Shown here piece by piece: positions 14,490 to 21,189 of a stretch of DNA of 21,189 nucleotides. A program made the translations under genes and the position numbers. Position 1 is the first letter of the stretch; each line of letters opens with the position of its first letter. This DNA comes from an uncultured Oscillibacter sp. GTDB taxonomy: Bacteria; Bacillota; Clostridia; Oscillospirales; Oscillospiraceae. The stretch lies in contig CAJTVF010000044.1 in assembly GCA_910579435.1 (NCBI GenBank), positions 1 to 21,189 on the forward strand, in the 5' to 3' direction. The notes under the pieces were generated by a model. That model saw nothing but the letters and a program-made list of their open reading frames with translations. It was not told where the DNA came from and searched no databases.

Positions 14490-15668
14490 TTACTCGCGCA
14501 CGTCCAGGTAGCGGTAGGTCTCGCCTGCGTCGCCGGTCTGGGCGATCTTCTCCAGGTCTGCGAACACGTGCTGGATGCTCTCCACCCGCACGTCCCGGCC
14601 GCCCAGGCCGTAGATATAGCTGATGCCCTTGGGGCCGCTGATCCCGTTGGCATAGAGGCCCGCGCAGGTTTCCGCGAAGATGGGGCCGCAGTGGGCATTG
14701 AAGCTGTCGTCCTTGTCCATGGCGGCGAAGGCCTTCACGTTTTTCAGCGCCTCCGCGATTTCTGCGGCGGGGAAGGGGCGGAAGGATCGGATCTTAATCA
14801 TACCCACCTTCCTGCCCTGGGCCCGAAGCTGCTTGATGGCCTCCCGGGCGGTGCCGGCGGAGGAGCCGATGATGATGATGGCTTCCTCGGCGTCGTCCAT
14901 CTCATATTTCTCAATAAGCCCGTACTGACGGCCCGTCCAGGCGGCGAACTCGTCCGCCACGTCCTGGATGACCTTTTTCGCGTCCATCATGGCCTGGGCC
15001 TGCTGGCGCTTGGTCTCGATGTAGTACACGGGGGTGGAGTAGGGACCCACGGCCATGGGTTCATCCTTGTTCAGCAGGTAGTGGGCGGGCTTGTACTCGC
15101 CCACGAATTCCCGGACTTTCTCCGTCTCCTCCAGCTCGATGTTCTCGATGGCGTGGGAGGTGATGAAGCCGTCCTGGCAGATCATGATGGGCAGGGACAC
15201 CGCCTCGGCAATGCGCATGGCCTGGAGGTAGTTGTCATAGGCCTCCTGGTTTGTCTCAGCGAACAGCATCAGCCAGCCGGAATCCCGGACCGCCATGGCG
15301 TCGGAGTGGTCGTTGTTGATGTTGATGGGGCCGGACAGGGCGCGGCAGGAAACCGCCAAGGTAATGGGCAGGCGGTCGGACGCCGCCACGTACAGCATCT
15401 CGGCCATGTAAATGAGGCCGCAGGAGCTGGTGGCGGAAATCGCGCGGCAGCCTGCCGCCTCCGCGCCGATGCAGGTGGACATGGCGGAGTGCTCGGATTC
15501 CACGGCGATAAACTCCGTGTCCACCTCGCCGTTGTCCACGTAGGCGGAGAAGTACTGGGGAATCTCGGTGGACGGCGTAATAGGGTACGCACCCATGACG
15601 TCGGGGTTGATCTGCTTCATCGCGTAGGCAACGGCCTCGTTGCCGGACAGTCTTTCACGAATACTCAT
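14490..15668 (-). CDS. porA: 2-oxoacid:ferredoxin oxidoreductase, alpha subunit
   Basis: A 392-residue alpha subunit carrying the pyrimidine half of the thiamine site and the CoA-interacting region. Seen: YPITPSTEIPQYF near residues 28-40, VESEHSAMSTCIGAEAAG, ATSSCGLIYMAEML and ALSGPININNDHSD, all typical of PorA rather than of indolepyruvate enzymes. The ribosome site AAGGGGGG is adequate. It lies 15 bases after porD and 16 before porB. Motifs look like the pyruvate type, but related complexes accept 2-oxobutyrate, and the adjacent methionine gamma-lyase makes that compound. Substrate range is therefore open. Confidence 0.93.
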   Translation of the reverse strand: MSIRERLSGNEAVAYAMKQINPDVMGAYPITPSTEIPQYFSAYVDNGEVDTEFIAVESEHSAMSTCIGAEAAGCRAISATSSCGLIYMAEMLYVAASDRLPITLAVSCRALSGPININNDHSDAMAVRDSGWLMLFAETNQEAYDNYLQAMRIAEAVSLPIMICQDGFITSHAIENIELEETEKVREFVGEYKPAHYLLNKDEPMAVGPYSTPVYYIETKRQQAQAMMDAKKVIQDVADEFAAWTGRQYGLIEKYEMDDAEEAIIIIGSSAGTAREAIKQLRAQGRKVGMIKIRSFRPFPAAEIAEALKNVKAFAAMDKDDSFNAHCGPIFAETCAGLYANGISGPKGISYIYGLGGRDVRVESIQHVFADLEKIAQTGDAGETYRYLDVRE

Positions 15669-15683
15669 TTTACTCTACCCCCC

Positions 15684-15992
15684 TTATTTCTCGTCTTTGA
15701 CCATGGTGATGGCCCCGAAGGGGCAGACATTGGCGCAGATGCCGCAGCCCTTGCAGAAGAAGTAATTGAAGTCCTCCCGCCTGCCTTCCTTGTTGACCGG
15801 GATGGACATGTCCGGGCACACCGGCGCACAGAGCAGGCACTGCCTGCACTTGTCCATGTCCAAAACCGGCTTCATGGTCCGCCAGTCGCCGGTCTCCACC
15901 ACCTGGGACGTGCCGCCCTCAAAGATGGCGCCGCCGGGGGTGATATCCTTCCACGTGACCTGAGGGGTCATATCCTTCGCTAAGTGGCTCAT
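15684..15992 (-). CDS. porD: 2-oxoacid:ferredoxin oxidoreductase, delta (ferredoxin) subunit
   Basis: A 102-residue electron-transfer subunit with two [4Fe-4S] sites: Cys49-Cys52-Cys55-Cys59 and Cys80-Cys83-Cys86-Cys90, each in the C-x2-C-x2-C-x3-CP pattern. An N-terminal extension of about 45 residues (TPGGAIFEGGTS) matches PorD proteins. Its ATG overlaps the porG stop by 4 bases (15989-15992), so translation is coupled. It passes electrons from the active site to free ferredoxin. Confidence 0.93.
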   Translation of the reverse strand: MSHLAKDMTPQVTWKDITPGGAIFEGGTSQVVETGDWRTMKPVLDMDKCRQCLLCAPVCPDMSIPVNKEGRREDFNYFFCKGCGICANVCPFGAITMVKDEK

Positions 15993-16567
15993 CCTTCCTT
16001 GACCTCCTCCATAGAGCGTTTCAGGGCCCGCATGTTGCCCTCGATGACCTGGGGCTTGGAGGCAAACTTATGCTTAAAGGAAGCCTCCATGTCCTTGACG
16101 AACTCCTCCGCGTCCACCACGCCGGAAACCTTCACGATGGCGGCCAGCATGGGGGTGTTGGGGAAGTTCTTGCCCAGCTCTTCTTCGCTGATCTTGCCCG
16201 CGTCGATGGTGCACACCCGGCCCTCGTAGCCCTTGAGCAGGGGGCGGAGCTCGGCGGGGGACTTGCCGGAGTTGATGACGATAGCGCCTTCTTTCTTGAG
16301 GCCCGCCGTCACGTCCACGGCGGAGATGAGGGTTTCGTCCACCACGACCACGTAGTCCGGCTCATAGATGTTGGAGTGGACGGTGGAGCGCTCCGAACTG
16401 ATGCGGTTGTAGGCGGTGATGGGCGCGCCCATGCGCTCCGGGCCGTACTCCGGGAAGCCCTGGACATACTTGCCCGTGTTGAACGCCGCGTCCGCCAGCA
16501 GGAGGGACGCCGTCTTCGCCCCCTGACCTCCACGGCCGTGCCAGCGGATTTCTACGATGTCTTTCAT
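15989..16567 (-). CDS. porG: 2-oxoacid:ferredoxin oxidoreductase, gamma subunit
   Basis: A 192-residue gamma subunit. The start at 16567 (MKDIVEIRWHGRGGQG) follows AAAGGAGAC; the longer frame to 16876 overlaps the lyase gene antisense to nothing useful and is rejected. GRGGQGAKTAS at the N-terminus and QGFPEYGPERMGAPI are the family hallmarks. It is the first gene of porGDAB, behind its own likely promoter (16623-16651) and 113 bases after the methionine gamma-lyase gene. Confidence 0.93.
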   Translation of the reverse strand: MKDIVEIRWHGRGGQGAKTASLLLADAAFNTGKYVQGFPEYGPERMGAPITAYNRISSERSTVHSNIYEPDYVVVVDETLISAVDVTAGLKKEGAIVINSGKSPAELRPLLKGYEGRVCTIDAGKISEEELGKNFPNTPMLAAIVKVSGVVDAEEFVKDMEASFKHKFASKPQVIEGNMRALKRSMEEVKEG

Positions 16568-16622
16568 GCGCTGTTGTCTCCTTTCGTTTCGTTGCTTGGA
16601 AGGGAAGAGAAAGCTCAAGTCC

Positions 16623-16665
16623 ATTATACCAGAAGCGCGGCGGGCGGTAAAGACCTGCCCGCCGC
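16623..16665 (-). promoter_or_regulatory. Promoter of porGDAB overlapped by a hairpin
   Basis: On the minus strand, TTTACC (16651-16646) and TATAAT (16628-16623) have a 17-base spacer. A 9-bp stem, GCGGCGGGC / GCCCGCCGC (16637-16645 with 16657-16665), encloses the -35. In the lyase transcript it would be a terminator-like hairpin without a T-run. The por genes can thus be expressed separately from the lyase. Confidence 0.55.
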
Positions 16666-16680
16666 TGAAATGTAAGGAAA

Positions 16681-17874
16681 TTACACCAGGGGGTCCAGCA
16701 CGGCCTTGAAGTCGGCGATGATGTCCTCGGGGTCCTCCAGACCCACGCTGACGCGGACCAGGCCCTCGGAGATGCCGGCGGCCTTCAGCTCTTCGGCGGA
16801 GTAGGTGGAGTGGGTCATGGTGGCGGGATGCTCCACCAGGGTCTCCGCGTCGCCCAGGGAGACGGCCACGGTGCACAGCTCCAGCTTGTTCAGGGCGGCG
16901 GCCGTGGCGGCCTTGTCGGCCTTCAGCTCCAGGGCGATCATGCCGCCGGGCAGCTTCATCTGCTTTGCGGCGGTCTCATGGCCCTCGAAGCTGTCAAGGC
17001 CCGGATAGTAGACCTTGGAGACGGCGGGATGGGCCTCGAAGAACTCGGCCACCTTCCTGGCGTTGGCGCAGTGGCGCTCCATGCGGATGTCCAGGGTCTT
17101 CATGCCCCGGGCCATCAGGAAGGCGTCGAAGGGGCTCAGCACCGCGCCGGTCAGGTCCTTCAGGCCGAACATGCGGCACTTGCCCACGAATTCCTTGTCG
17201 CCGACGATGACGCCCGCGATGACGTCTCCGTGGCCGTTGAGGTATTTCGTCGCGCTGTGGACCACCGTGTTGGCGCCCAGGGACAGGGGCTGCTGGAGGT
17301 AGGGTGTGCAGAAGGTGTTGTCCACGATCACCCGGATGTCGGACTTGAAGTCATGGGCGGTCTTGGCAATGAGTGCGATGTCCAGAATCTTCATGGTGGG
17401 GTTGCAGGGGGTCTCGAAGTACACCACCTTGGTTTTTTCGGTCATGGCCTTCTTGAGATTTTCGATGTTGCTCAGGTCGGTGAGGGTGACCTTGACGCCG
17501 AATTGGCTCATGCCATGCTCCAGCAGGGAGTAGGTGCAGCCGTACAGGGTCTCGTCTGCAACGATCTCGTCGCCGGACGTCACGGAGCTCCACAGAGCGG
17601 TGGAGATCGCGCCCATGCCGGAGGCGGCCACCAGGGCGTCCTCGCCGCCCTCCAGGTCGGCCATCTTGGCCTCTACCAGCGCGGTGGTGGGGTTGCCCAG
17701 GCGGCTGTAGATATAGCCCTCTTCCTTGCCGGCGAAGCGGGCGCCGCCCTGCTCCACGGACTCAAACTCAAAGGTGGAAGTCTGGTAAATCGGGGCGCAC
17801 AGAGAGCCGGCGGCGTTCTGGACCTTGCCGACGTGGATCTGGCGGGTAGCGAAGCCCTTGTTCTTACAGTTCAT
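16681..17874 (-). CDS. megL: Methionine gamma-lyase (PLP, Cys/Met metabolism family)
   Basis: Cytoplasmic PLP enzyme that splits methionine into methanethiol, 2-oxobutyrate and ammonia. The 397 residues are the normal length. Seen: YSRLGNPTT (56-64), SGMGA, the PLP lysine in HSATKYLNGHGD (Lys210), and the C-terminal HPATMTHS. LYGCTYSLLEHG has Cys113 at the place of the special active-site Cys of methionine gamma-lyases, which favours that name over cystathionine gamma-lyase or synthase; a mixed activity remains possible. The ribosome site GGAAGG lies about 10 bases upstream. It is the first gene before porGDAB on the same strand and divergent from a LysR-type regulator, the usual layout for a LysR-controlled catabolic gene. 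Confidence 0.85.
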   Translation of the reverse strand: MNCKNKGFATRQIHVGKVQNAAGSLCAPIYQTSTFEFESVEQGGARFAGKEEGYIYSRLGNPTTALVEAKMADLEGGEDALVAASGMGAISTALWSSVTSGDEIVADETLYGCTYSLLEHGMSQFGVKVTLTDLSNIENLKKAMTEKTKVVYFETPCNPTMKILDIALIAKTAHDFKSDIRVIVDNTFCTPYLQQPLSLGANTVVHSATKYLNGHGDVIAGVIVGDKEFVGKCRMFGLKDLTGAVLSPFDAFLMARGMKTLDIRMERHCANARKVAEFFEAHPAVSKVYYPGLDSFEGHETAAKQMKLPGGMIALELKADKAATAAALNKLELCTVAVSLGDAETLVEHPATMTHSTYSAEELKAAGISEGLVRVSVGLEDPEDIIADFKAVLDPLV

Positions 17875-18162
17875 AATTGTTTACCTTCCTTTCTTTTTTG
17901 CGCCGTCCAGTGTCGGTTTTTGCTGGAAAAAGTTGGAGTTCAGTTTTATTGCTAGAAAAGGCCTTTTCCTCTGCCGGAACGGACGGTCTTGTGAGAGTGT
18001 GTGGAGAGACAATTGTACAGCGGAATTACAGTCATGTTGACCAGTAGCCGGAGAGCGGTACTCCGGTTTTTTGTCAACTTCCAATAATAAGCATATCATC
18101 TTTTTCGACATGGTGTTAGTATGAGTTTTTGGGAATTTGTTAGCGTTTTAAGTGATAGCCAT
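17875..18162. other. Divergent control region of megL and the LysR gene
   Basis: No gene is supported. It contains a perfect 14-bp palindrome GAAAAGGCCTTTTC (17955-17968) in the megL leader, and a plus-strand terminator-like hairpin CCGGAG (18048-18053) with CTCCGG (18061-18066) followed by six T. A candidate megL promoter on the minus strand is TCAACA (18040-18035) and TACAAT (18017-18012) with a 17-base spacer. Regulator binding here is expected but not shown. Confidence 0.45.
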
Positions 18163-18191
18163 TTGACATTCCCTTTGAAATGTTTTATAAT
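18163..18191 (+). promoter_or_regulatory. Consensus sigma-A promoter of the LysR gene
   Basis: Perfect TTGACA (18163-18168) and TATAAT (18186-18191) with an ideal 17-base spacer. Transcription is expected near 18198, giving a leader of about 185 bases. Confidence 0.85.
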
Positions 18192-18198
18192 ACCCCTG

Positions 18199-18386
18199 AA
18201 ATGTTAGAGCCGGTTTGAAAACCGCCAAGACGCCGCCCTGGGGCGCCTGTTCCCCTCAGGGCCGCGTTGATTTGACTGGAACTCCGCCAGGCTTCCTGCG
18301 CCAGACGGCCTTGCCTGACAGAAAAATCCCCCTCAAGCCGGGATTTCACCGGTTTTCAAACAGACTCCAGGAAGGGAAAAGAAGCC
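18199..18386 (+). promoter_or_regulatory. Long structured leader of the LysR gene
   Basis: About 188 bases between the likely start site and the ATG. GTTTGAAAACCG (18213-18224) and CGGTTTTCAAAC (18350-18361) are exact 12-bp complements enclosing about 125 bases. GC-rich partial hairpins lie within, for example around GCCCTGGGG / CCCCTCAGGGC. The closing-stem layout is riboswitch-like, but no known riboswitch consensus was recognised. The ribosome site AGGAAGGG lies outside the closing stem. Confidence 0.45.
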
Positions 18387-19352
18387 ATGACCTTTCAGCA
18401 GCTGATGTATGTAGTGGAGATCTCCAAATGCGGCTCTATCAATAAAGCGGCCAATAAGCTGTTCCTCTCCCAGTCCGGCATTTCGACCGCCATCCGGGAG
18501 CTGGAGGAGGAATTGGGCATCCAGTTCTTTGTCCGCAGCAATCGGGGCGTGGAATTTACGGCGGACGGACGGGAGTTTCTGGGCTACGCCGCGTCCCTGC
18601 TGGAGCAGAAGCAGTGGATCGAGACCCGCTACGGCGAGGCGCGGAACGCCGCCCCTGCCACGCATCTTTCCATCTCCTCCCAGCGATACCCTTTTACGGA
18701 GGACGCGTTCATTGGGCTGCTCCAGGCCCCGGAGGCCAACCGGTATCAGTTTTCTGTCCGGGAGGTGGACATGGACGCCGTGATCGACGATGTGTATGAC
18801 CACCGGGCGGATATCGGCGTCATCTGCCTGACGGAGCTGACGGAGAAGATGATCTTCCGCTTTTTGGATTCCCGGGCCCTGGTATTCCATGAGATCGCGG
18901 AGGTGGTCCCCTGCGCCTACGTCCGCCGGGGCCATCCCCTGGCGGAACGGCCGGCGGTGACGGAGGCGGACCTGGCGGGCTATCCTTACGTGTCCTTCGA
19001 GCGGGAGCAGGGCGTGGCGGTGGATTTCTCCGAGGAGTACCGGATGCTGTCCCTGAAAAAGCCTGCCCGCCAGATCCGGGTGAATAACCGCAGCACCATG
19101 CTACGGGTGCTGTCTTATACCGACGGCTTTACCACCGGCAGCGGCCTGATTACGAAGAGCAGCGGCTACCGGAAAATCATCACCCTGCCCCTGGCGGAGA
19201 AGAGCGGTATCCGTATCGGCTGGATCGCCCTGAGGGGCGGAAAGCTCTCCCTCCAGGCGGAGCGGTTTTTGAAGCTGCTGGAGAAGAACATCCTGGAGTC
19301 CATCCAGTTTACAAATGAGGCCCGGCAGTTCCGGAAGGAAGACGCTCCGTAA
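18387..19352 (+). CDS. LysR-family transcriptional regulator
   Basis: A 321-residue DNA-binding regulator. The N-terminal helix-turn-helix is clear (residues about 3-60: SINKAANKLFLSQSGISTAI, then RELEEELGIQFFVRS), followed by a linker helix and a periplasmic-binding-like effector domain (ADIGVICLTEL, AYVRRGHPLAERPAVTEADL). The start lies after AGGAAGGG. It is divergent from megL-porGDAB, which it most likely controls in response to methionine, a sulfur compound or a product; the effector cannot be told from the sequence. A consensus promoter suggests steady expression unless the long leader modulates it. It converges with the NhaC-family gene downstream. Confidence 0.9.
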   Translation: MTFQQLMYVVEISKCGSINKAANKLFLSQSGISTAIRELEEELGIQFFVRSNRGVEFTADGREFLGYAASLLEQKQWIETRYGEARNAAPATHLSISSQRYPFTEDAFIGLLQAPEANRYQFSVREVDMDAVIDDVYDHRADIGVICLTELTEKMIFRFLDSRALVFHEIAEVVPCAYVRRGHPLAERPAVTEADLAGYPYVSFEREQGVAVDFSEEYRMLSLKKPARQIRVNNRSTMLRVLSYTDGFTTGSGLITKSSGYRKIITLPLAEKSGIRIGWIALRGGKLSLQAERFLKLLEKNILESIQFTNEARQFRKEDAP

Positions 19353-19403
19353 GAGAATGGGCCTGCCGGGCGGAAAAGGGGTTTCAGCTTAATAGAAATA
19401 GAA

Positions 19404-19431
19404 GAAGCGCGCCGGAGACCCGGCGCGCTTC
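19404..19431. terminator. Shared terminator between the LysR and NhaC-family genes
   Basis: Perfect 12-bp stem GAAGCGCGCCGG (19404-19415) with CCGGCGCGCTTC (19420-19431), loop of 4. The flanks are only modestly T-rich on each strand. Confidence 0.7.
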
Positions 19432-19441
19432 AAGGCGTTTA

Positions 19442-20872
19442 TTAGACCGTATGCTCCTTCTCAAGAGCCTTCTCCGCTTCCAGCAGGGCCTTCTTGGCGG
19501 TTACGCCGGACTCGGCCACGTCATACTCCCAGTTCCAGGGGTCTTTCTTGCACGCGCCGTCGGCGAAGGGGACGAAGATGGACGCGATGCCCACGATGGC
19601 CAGCACCCAGCAGTACCAGAGATTGGGGATGATATCAGTGGGGTTGATGGCCACGCCGTAAGCGGTGGTCAGGGCTGCGGCGGACAGCAGCTGCGCGCCG
19701 TAGGGGATGATGCCCTGGAACACGCAGGAGAACACGTCCAGCAGGGAGGCGGTCCGGCGGGGGTCCACCTTGTACTCATGGCTGATTTCCTTGGCCATGC
19801 TTCCGCTGAGGACGATGGCCACGGTGTTGTTGGCGGTGGCGCAGTCGGCCAGGGACACCAGGGCGGCAATGCCCACCTGGGCGGACTTGTTGCCCTTCAT
19901 CATGCCCCGGAGGCTGCTGATCAGCCAGTTGATGCCGCCGTTGTGGGTGACCATTTCACCCATGCCGCCGCAGAACAGGGTCAGGAAGAAGACCTCGTTC
20001 ATGCCGGTGAAGCCGCTCCAGACCGCCTGGGCGAAGCCGAAGAGGTCCAGGGAGGCGGTGGCCATGCCGATGATGCCGGCCACGAAGATGCCGATGGTCA
20101 GCACCAGGAACACGTTCATGCCGATCAGGGCCAGAATGAGGACCAGCAGGTAGGGGACCACCTTGATGATGCTGTACTGGAGGTCGCCCATGCTGGCGGC
20201 CGTCTCGGGACGGCCCACAATCAGCAGGACCACCAGGGTGATGAGGGCGGCGGGCAGGGCGATGAAGAAGTTCACCCGGAACTTATCCCGCATCTCGCAG
20301 CCCTGGGAGCGGGTGGCGGCGATGGTGGTGTCGGAAATCATGGACAGGTTGTCGCCGAACATGGCGCCGCCCACGCAGGCGCCCACCAGCAGGGGAATGG
20401 ACAAGCCGCCCTTGTCCGCCACGCCCACCGCGATGGGGACGATGGCGCCGATGGTACCCATGGAGGTGCCGGTGGCGGTGCCCATGAAAGCGGAAATGAT
20501 GAACACGCCGGCGGCCAGGAACTGCACGGGAACGAGGGAGAGGCCCAGATTAACGGTGGCGTCCCGTCCGCCCATGGCGGCGGCGACGCTGGAGAACGCG
20601 CCGGCCAGCAGGTAGATCATCAGCATGGTCAGCACGTCGATGTTGGCCGCGCCCCGGGCGAAGATGGCGAAGCGCTCATCCAGGCTGCCCTTGGTGATGA
20701 CGAAGGCCGCCAGCAGGGCGATGAACATGGCGGTGACAGAGGGGAACTGGTAGAACGCCATTTCGACGCCCTGGGCCTGGAGGATCAGGCCGGCGCCGAG
20801 GTAGATCACGACGAAAATCAGAAAGGGGACCAGTGCCAGCGCGCTGCTCTTTTTGTTTAAGTTGTGTTCCAT
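19442..20872 (-). CDS. NhaC-family Na+/H+ (or substrate) antiporter
   Basis: A 476-residue integral membrane transporter. The ATG at 20872 follows AAAGGAG, so the extended frame to 20995 is rejected. There are about 11-13 hydrophobic segments, starting ALALVPFLIFVVIYLGAGLI. Family-like stretches include SAFMGTATGTSMGTIGAIVP, GACVGGAMFGDNLSMISDTT (the typical G-D-N-x-S-x-I-S-D-T motif) and SLADCATANNTVAIVLSG. NhaC relatives include sodium/proton antiporters and amino-acid or organic-acid exchangers. Next to a methionine-degrading cluster, transport of methionine or an acid product is conceivable but unproven. It has its own extended -10 promoter and converges with the LysR gene, so co-regulation is not implied by position alone. 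Confidence 0.85.
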   Translation of the reverse strand: MEHNLNKKSSALALVPFLIFVVIYLGAGLILQAQGVEMAFYQFPSVTAMFIALLAAFVITKGSLDERFAIFARGAANIDVLTMLMIYLLAGAFSSVAAAMGGRDATVNLGLSLVPVQFLAAGVFIISAFMGTATGTSMGTIGAIVPIAVGVADKGGLSIPLLVGACVGGAMFGDNLSMISDTTIAATRSQGCEMRDKFRVNFFIALPAALITLVVLLIVGRPETAASMGDLQYSIIKVVPYLLVLILALIGMNVFLVLTIGIFVAGIIGMATASLDLFGFAQAVWSGFTGMNEVFFLTLFCGGMGEMVTHNGGINWLISSLRGMMKGNKSAQVGIAALVSLADCATANNTVAIVLSGSMAKEISHEYKVDPRRTASLLDVFSCVFQGIIPYGAQLLSAAALTTAYGVAINPTDIIPNLWYCWVLAIVGIASIFVPFADGACKKDPWNWEYDVAESGVTAKKALLEAEKALEKEHTV

Positions 20873-20913
20873 TTCATTTCTCCTTTTCTTTACCGCTTTT
20901 GGGATGCGCCTTC

Positions 20914-20951
20914 TTTCCGCTGATTGCATAGTTTGCATAATTTTCCGCTGA
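20914..20951. repeat. Paired direct repeats in the NhaC-gene leader
   Basis: TTTCCGCTGA occurs at 20914-20923 and 20942-20951, and TTGCATA at 20924-20930 and 20933-20939 between them. These lie between the likely promoter and the ribosome site. They could be regulator sites in the leader or chance; no function is assigned. Confidence 0.35.
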
Positions 20952-20975
20952 GAGTCTCCTTCTCTCTTGTTCAAA

Positions 20976-20984
20976 ATTATAGCA
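20976..20984 (-). promoter_or_regulatory. Extended -10 promoter of the NhaC-family gene
   Basis: On the minus strand TGCTATAAT (20984-20976) is a perfect extended -10 (TGnTATAAT). The -35 region is poor, as is typical for this promoter class. Transcription would start near 20969, giving a leader of about 97 bases. Confidence 0.6.
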
Positions 20985-21103
20985 GGTTTTGACAAAAATC
21001 GGTAATAGCTATTTTGTGGAATCTGTCAACGGTTTTGCTGATAGTGAACGGATTTCTTCCAGATTTAACAGGGTGGAAAAACAAAAGGCTTGAAAATTAC
21101 CCG

Positions 21104-21134
21104 CAAAAGGGGAGAGCCCCGCAGGGCACTCTCC
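21104..21134 (-). terminator. Terminator-like hairpin for a gene beyond the right edge
   Basis: GGAGAG (21111-21116) pairs with CTCTCC (21129-21134), with an inner GCCC/GGGC stem. On the minus strand a TTTT (21107-21104) follows shortly after. It would end a minus-strand gene to the right of the window. Confidence 0.4.
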
Positions 21135-21189
21135 TTAAGGAAGCGCTGATTTAATCAACGTGTGCAGATTTGCGCCAGAAATTTTCGCT
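21135..21189. repeat. Possible end of a short interspersed repeat at the window edge
   Basis: AAGGAAGCGCTGATTTAATC at 21137-21156 and the following bases resemble the ends of short palindromic repeats that I recall from Ruminococcaceae genomes. The other end lies outside the window, so an inverted partner cannot be checked. No reading frame of note. Confidence 0.3.

Noticed and set aside
14475..15983. A 502-residue plus-strand open frame
   Set aside because: Antisense to porA and porD with clear family motifs; the translation has the His/Gly/Val-rich antisense look.
17881..18111. A 76-residue minus-strand frame upstream of megL
   Set aside because: No ribosome site, no recognisable family, and it spans the divergent control region including hairpins.
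17875..18386. A SAM/S-box or T-box riboswitch near the methionine genes
   Set aside because: No S-box core or T-box GGTGG-type motif was seen on either strand; a degradation gene would also not be expected to use the usual S-box logic.
19451..20860. A 469-residue plus-strand open frame
   Set aside because: Antisense to the antiporter gene; extreme Gly/His/Asp/Gln content.
1..21189. CRISPR arrays, tRNA or rRNA genes
   Set aside because: No regularly spaced repeats and no tRNA or rRNA conserved segments were noticed on either strand by eye; a dedicated scan was not possible.

Overview
The window looks like chromosomal DNA of a high-GC, anaerobic Gram-positive gut bacterium. The best guess is Clostridia of the Oscillospiraceae/Ruminococcaceae type. 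The guess rests on G/C-ending codons, strong AGGAGG-type ribosome sites, sigma-A-like promoters, a lipoprotein-based ABC uptake system and a four-subunit 2-oxoacid:ferredoxin oxidoreductase. Genus is not determined; taxonomy is inference.

Layout. (1) 1-945, minus strand: remains of a small mobile replicon. It holds a basic small protein that may bind single-stranded DNA, a Cys-rich small protein, and an HUH-type replication initiator cut after codon 60 by a 165-bp MITE-like palindromic element flanked by TA. Four TGTTACA copies lie just upstream of the initiator. (2) 1160-7309, plus strand: a promoter, a leader with two overlapping hairpins, a DUF3798-type lipoprotein, a terminator-like hairpin, then a two-domain ABC ATPase, two RbsC-like permeases and a small membrane-anchored protein (DUF6672-like). 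This is a complete uptake system of unknown substrate. (3) 7345-13413, plus strand: an M20-family PepD dipeptidase, a membrane-anchored M15/VanX-like peptidase with SH3 and wall-binding parts, a DUF3100-like membrane protein, an amidohydrolase that has lost its N-terminal half, and a Crp/Fnr-family regulator. (4) 17874-13541, minus strand: methionine gamma-lyase followed by porG-porD-porA-porB. (5) 18163-19352, plus strand: a divergent LysR-type regulator behind a consensus promoter and a long leader. (6) 20872-19442, minus strand: an NhaC-family antiporter. The right edge shows a terminator-like hairpin and what may be the end of another short interspersed repeat.

How the parts may work together. 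Methionine gamma-lyase would release 2-oxobutyrate, methanethiol and ammonia. The adjacent oxidoreductase could turn 2-oxobutyrate (or pyruvate) into an acyl-CoA plus reduced ferredoxin. The divergent LysR protein is the natural candidate regulator. PepD and the M15 protein would release amino acids from peptides or wall fragments. The most interesting poorly described unit is the DUF3798 / ABC / DUF6672 transporter with its structured leader. The clearest signs of genome decay are the MITE-split initiator and the 5'-deleted amidohydrolase.
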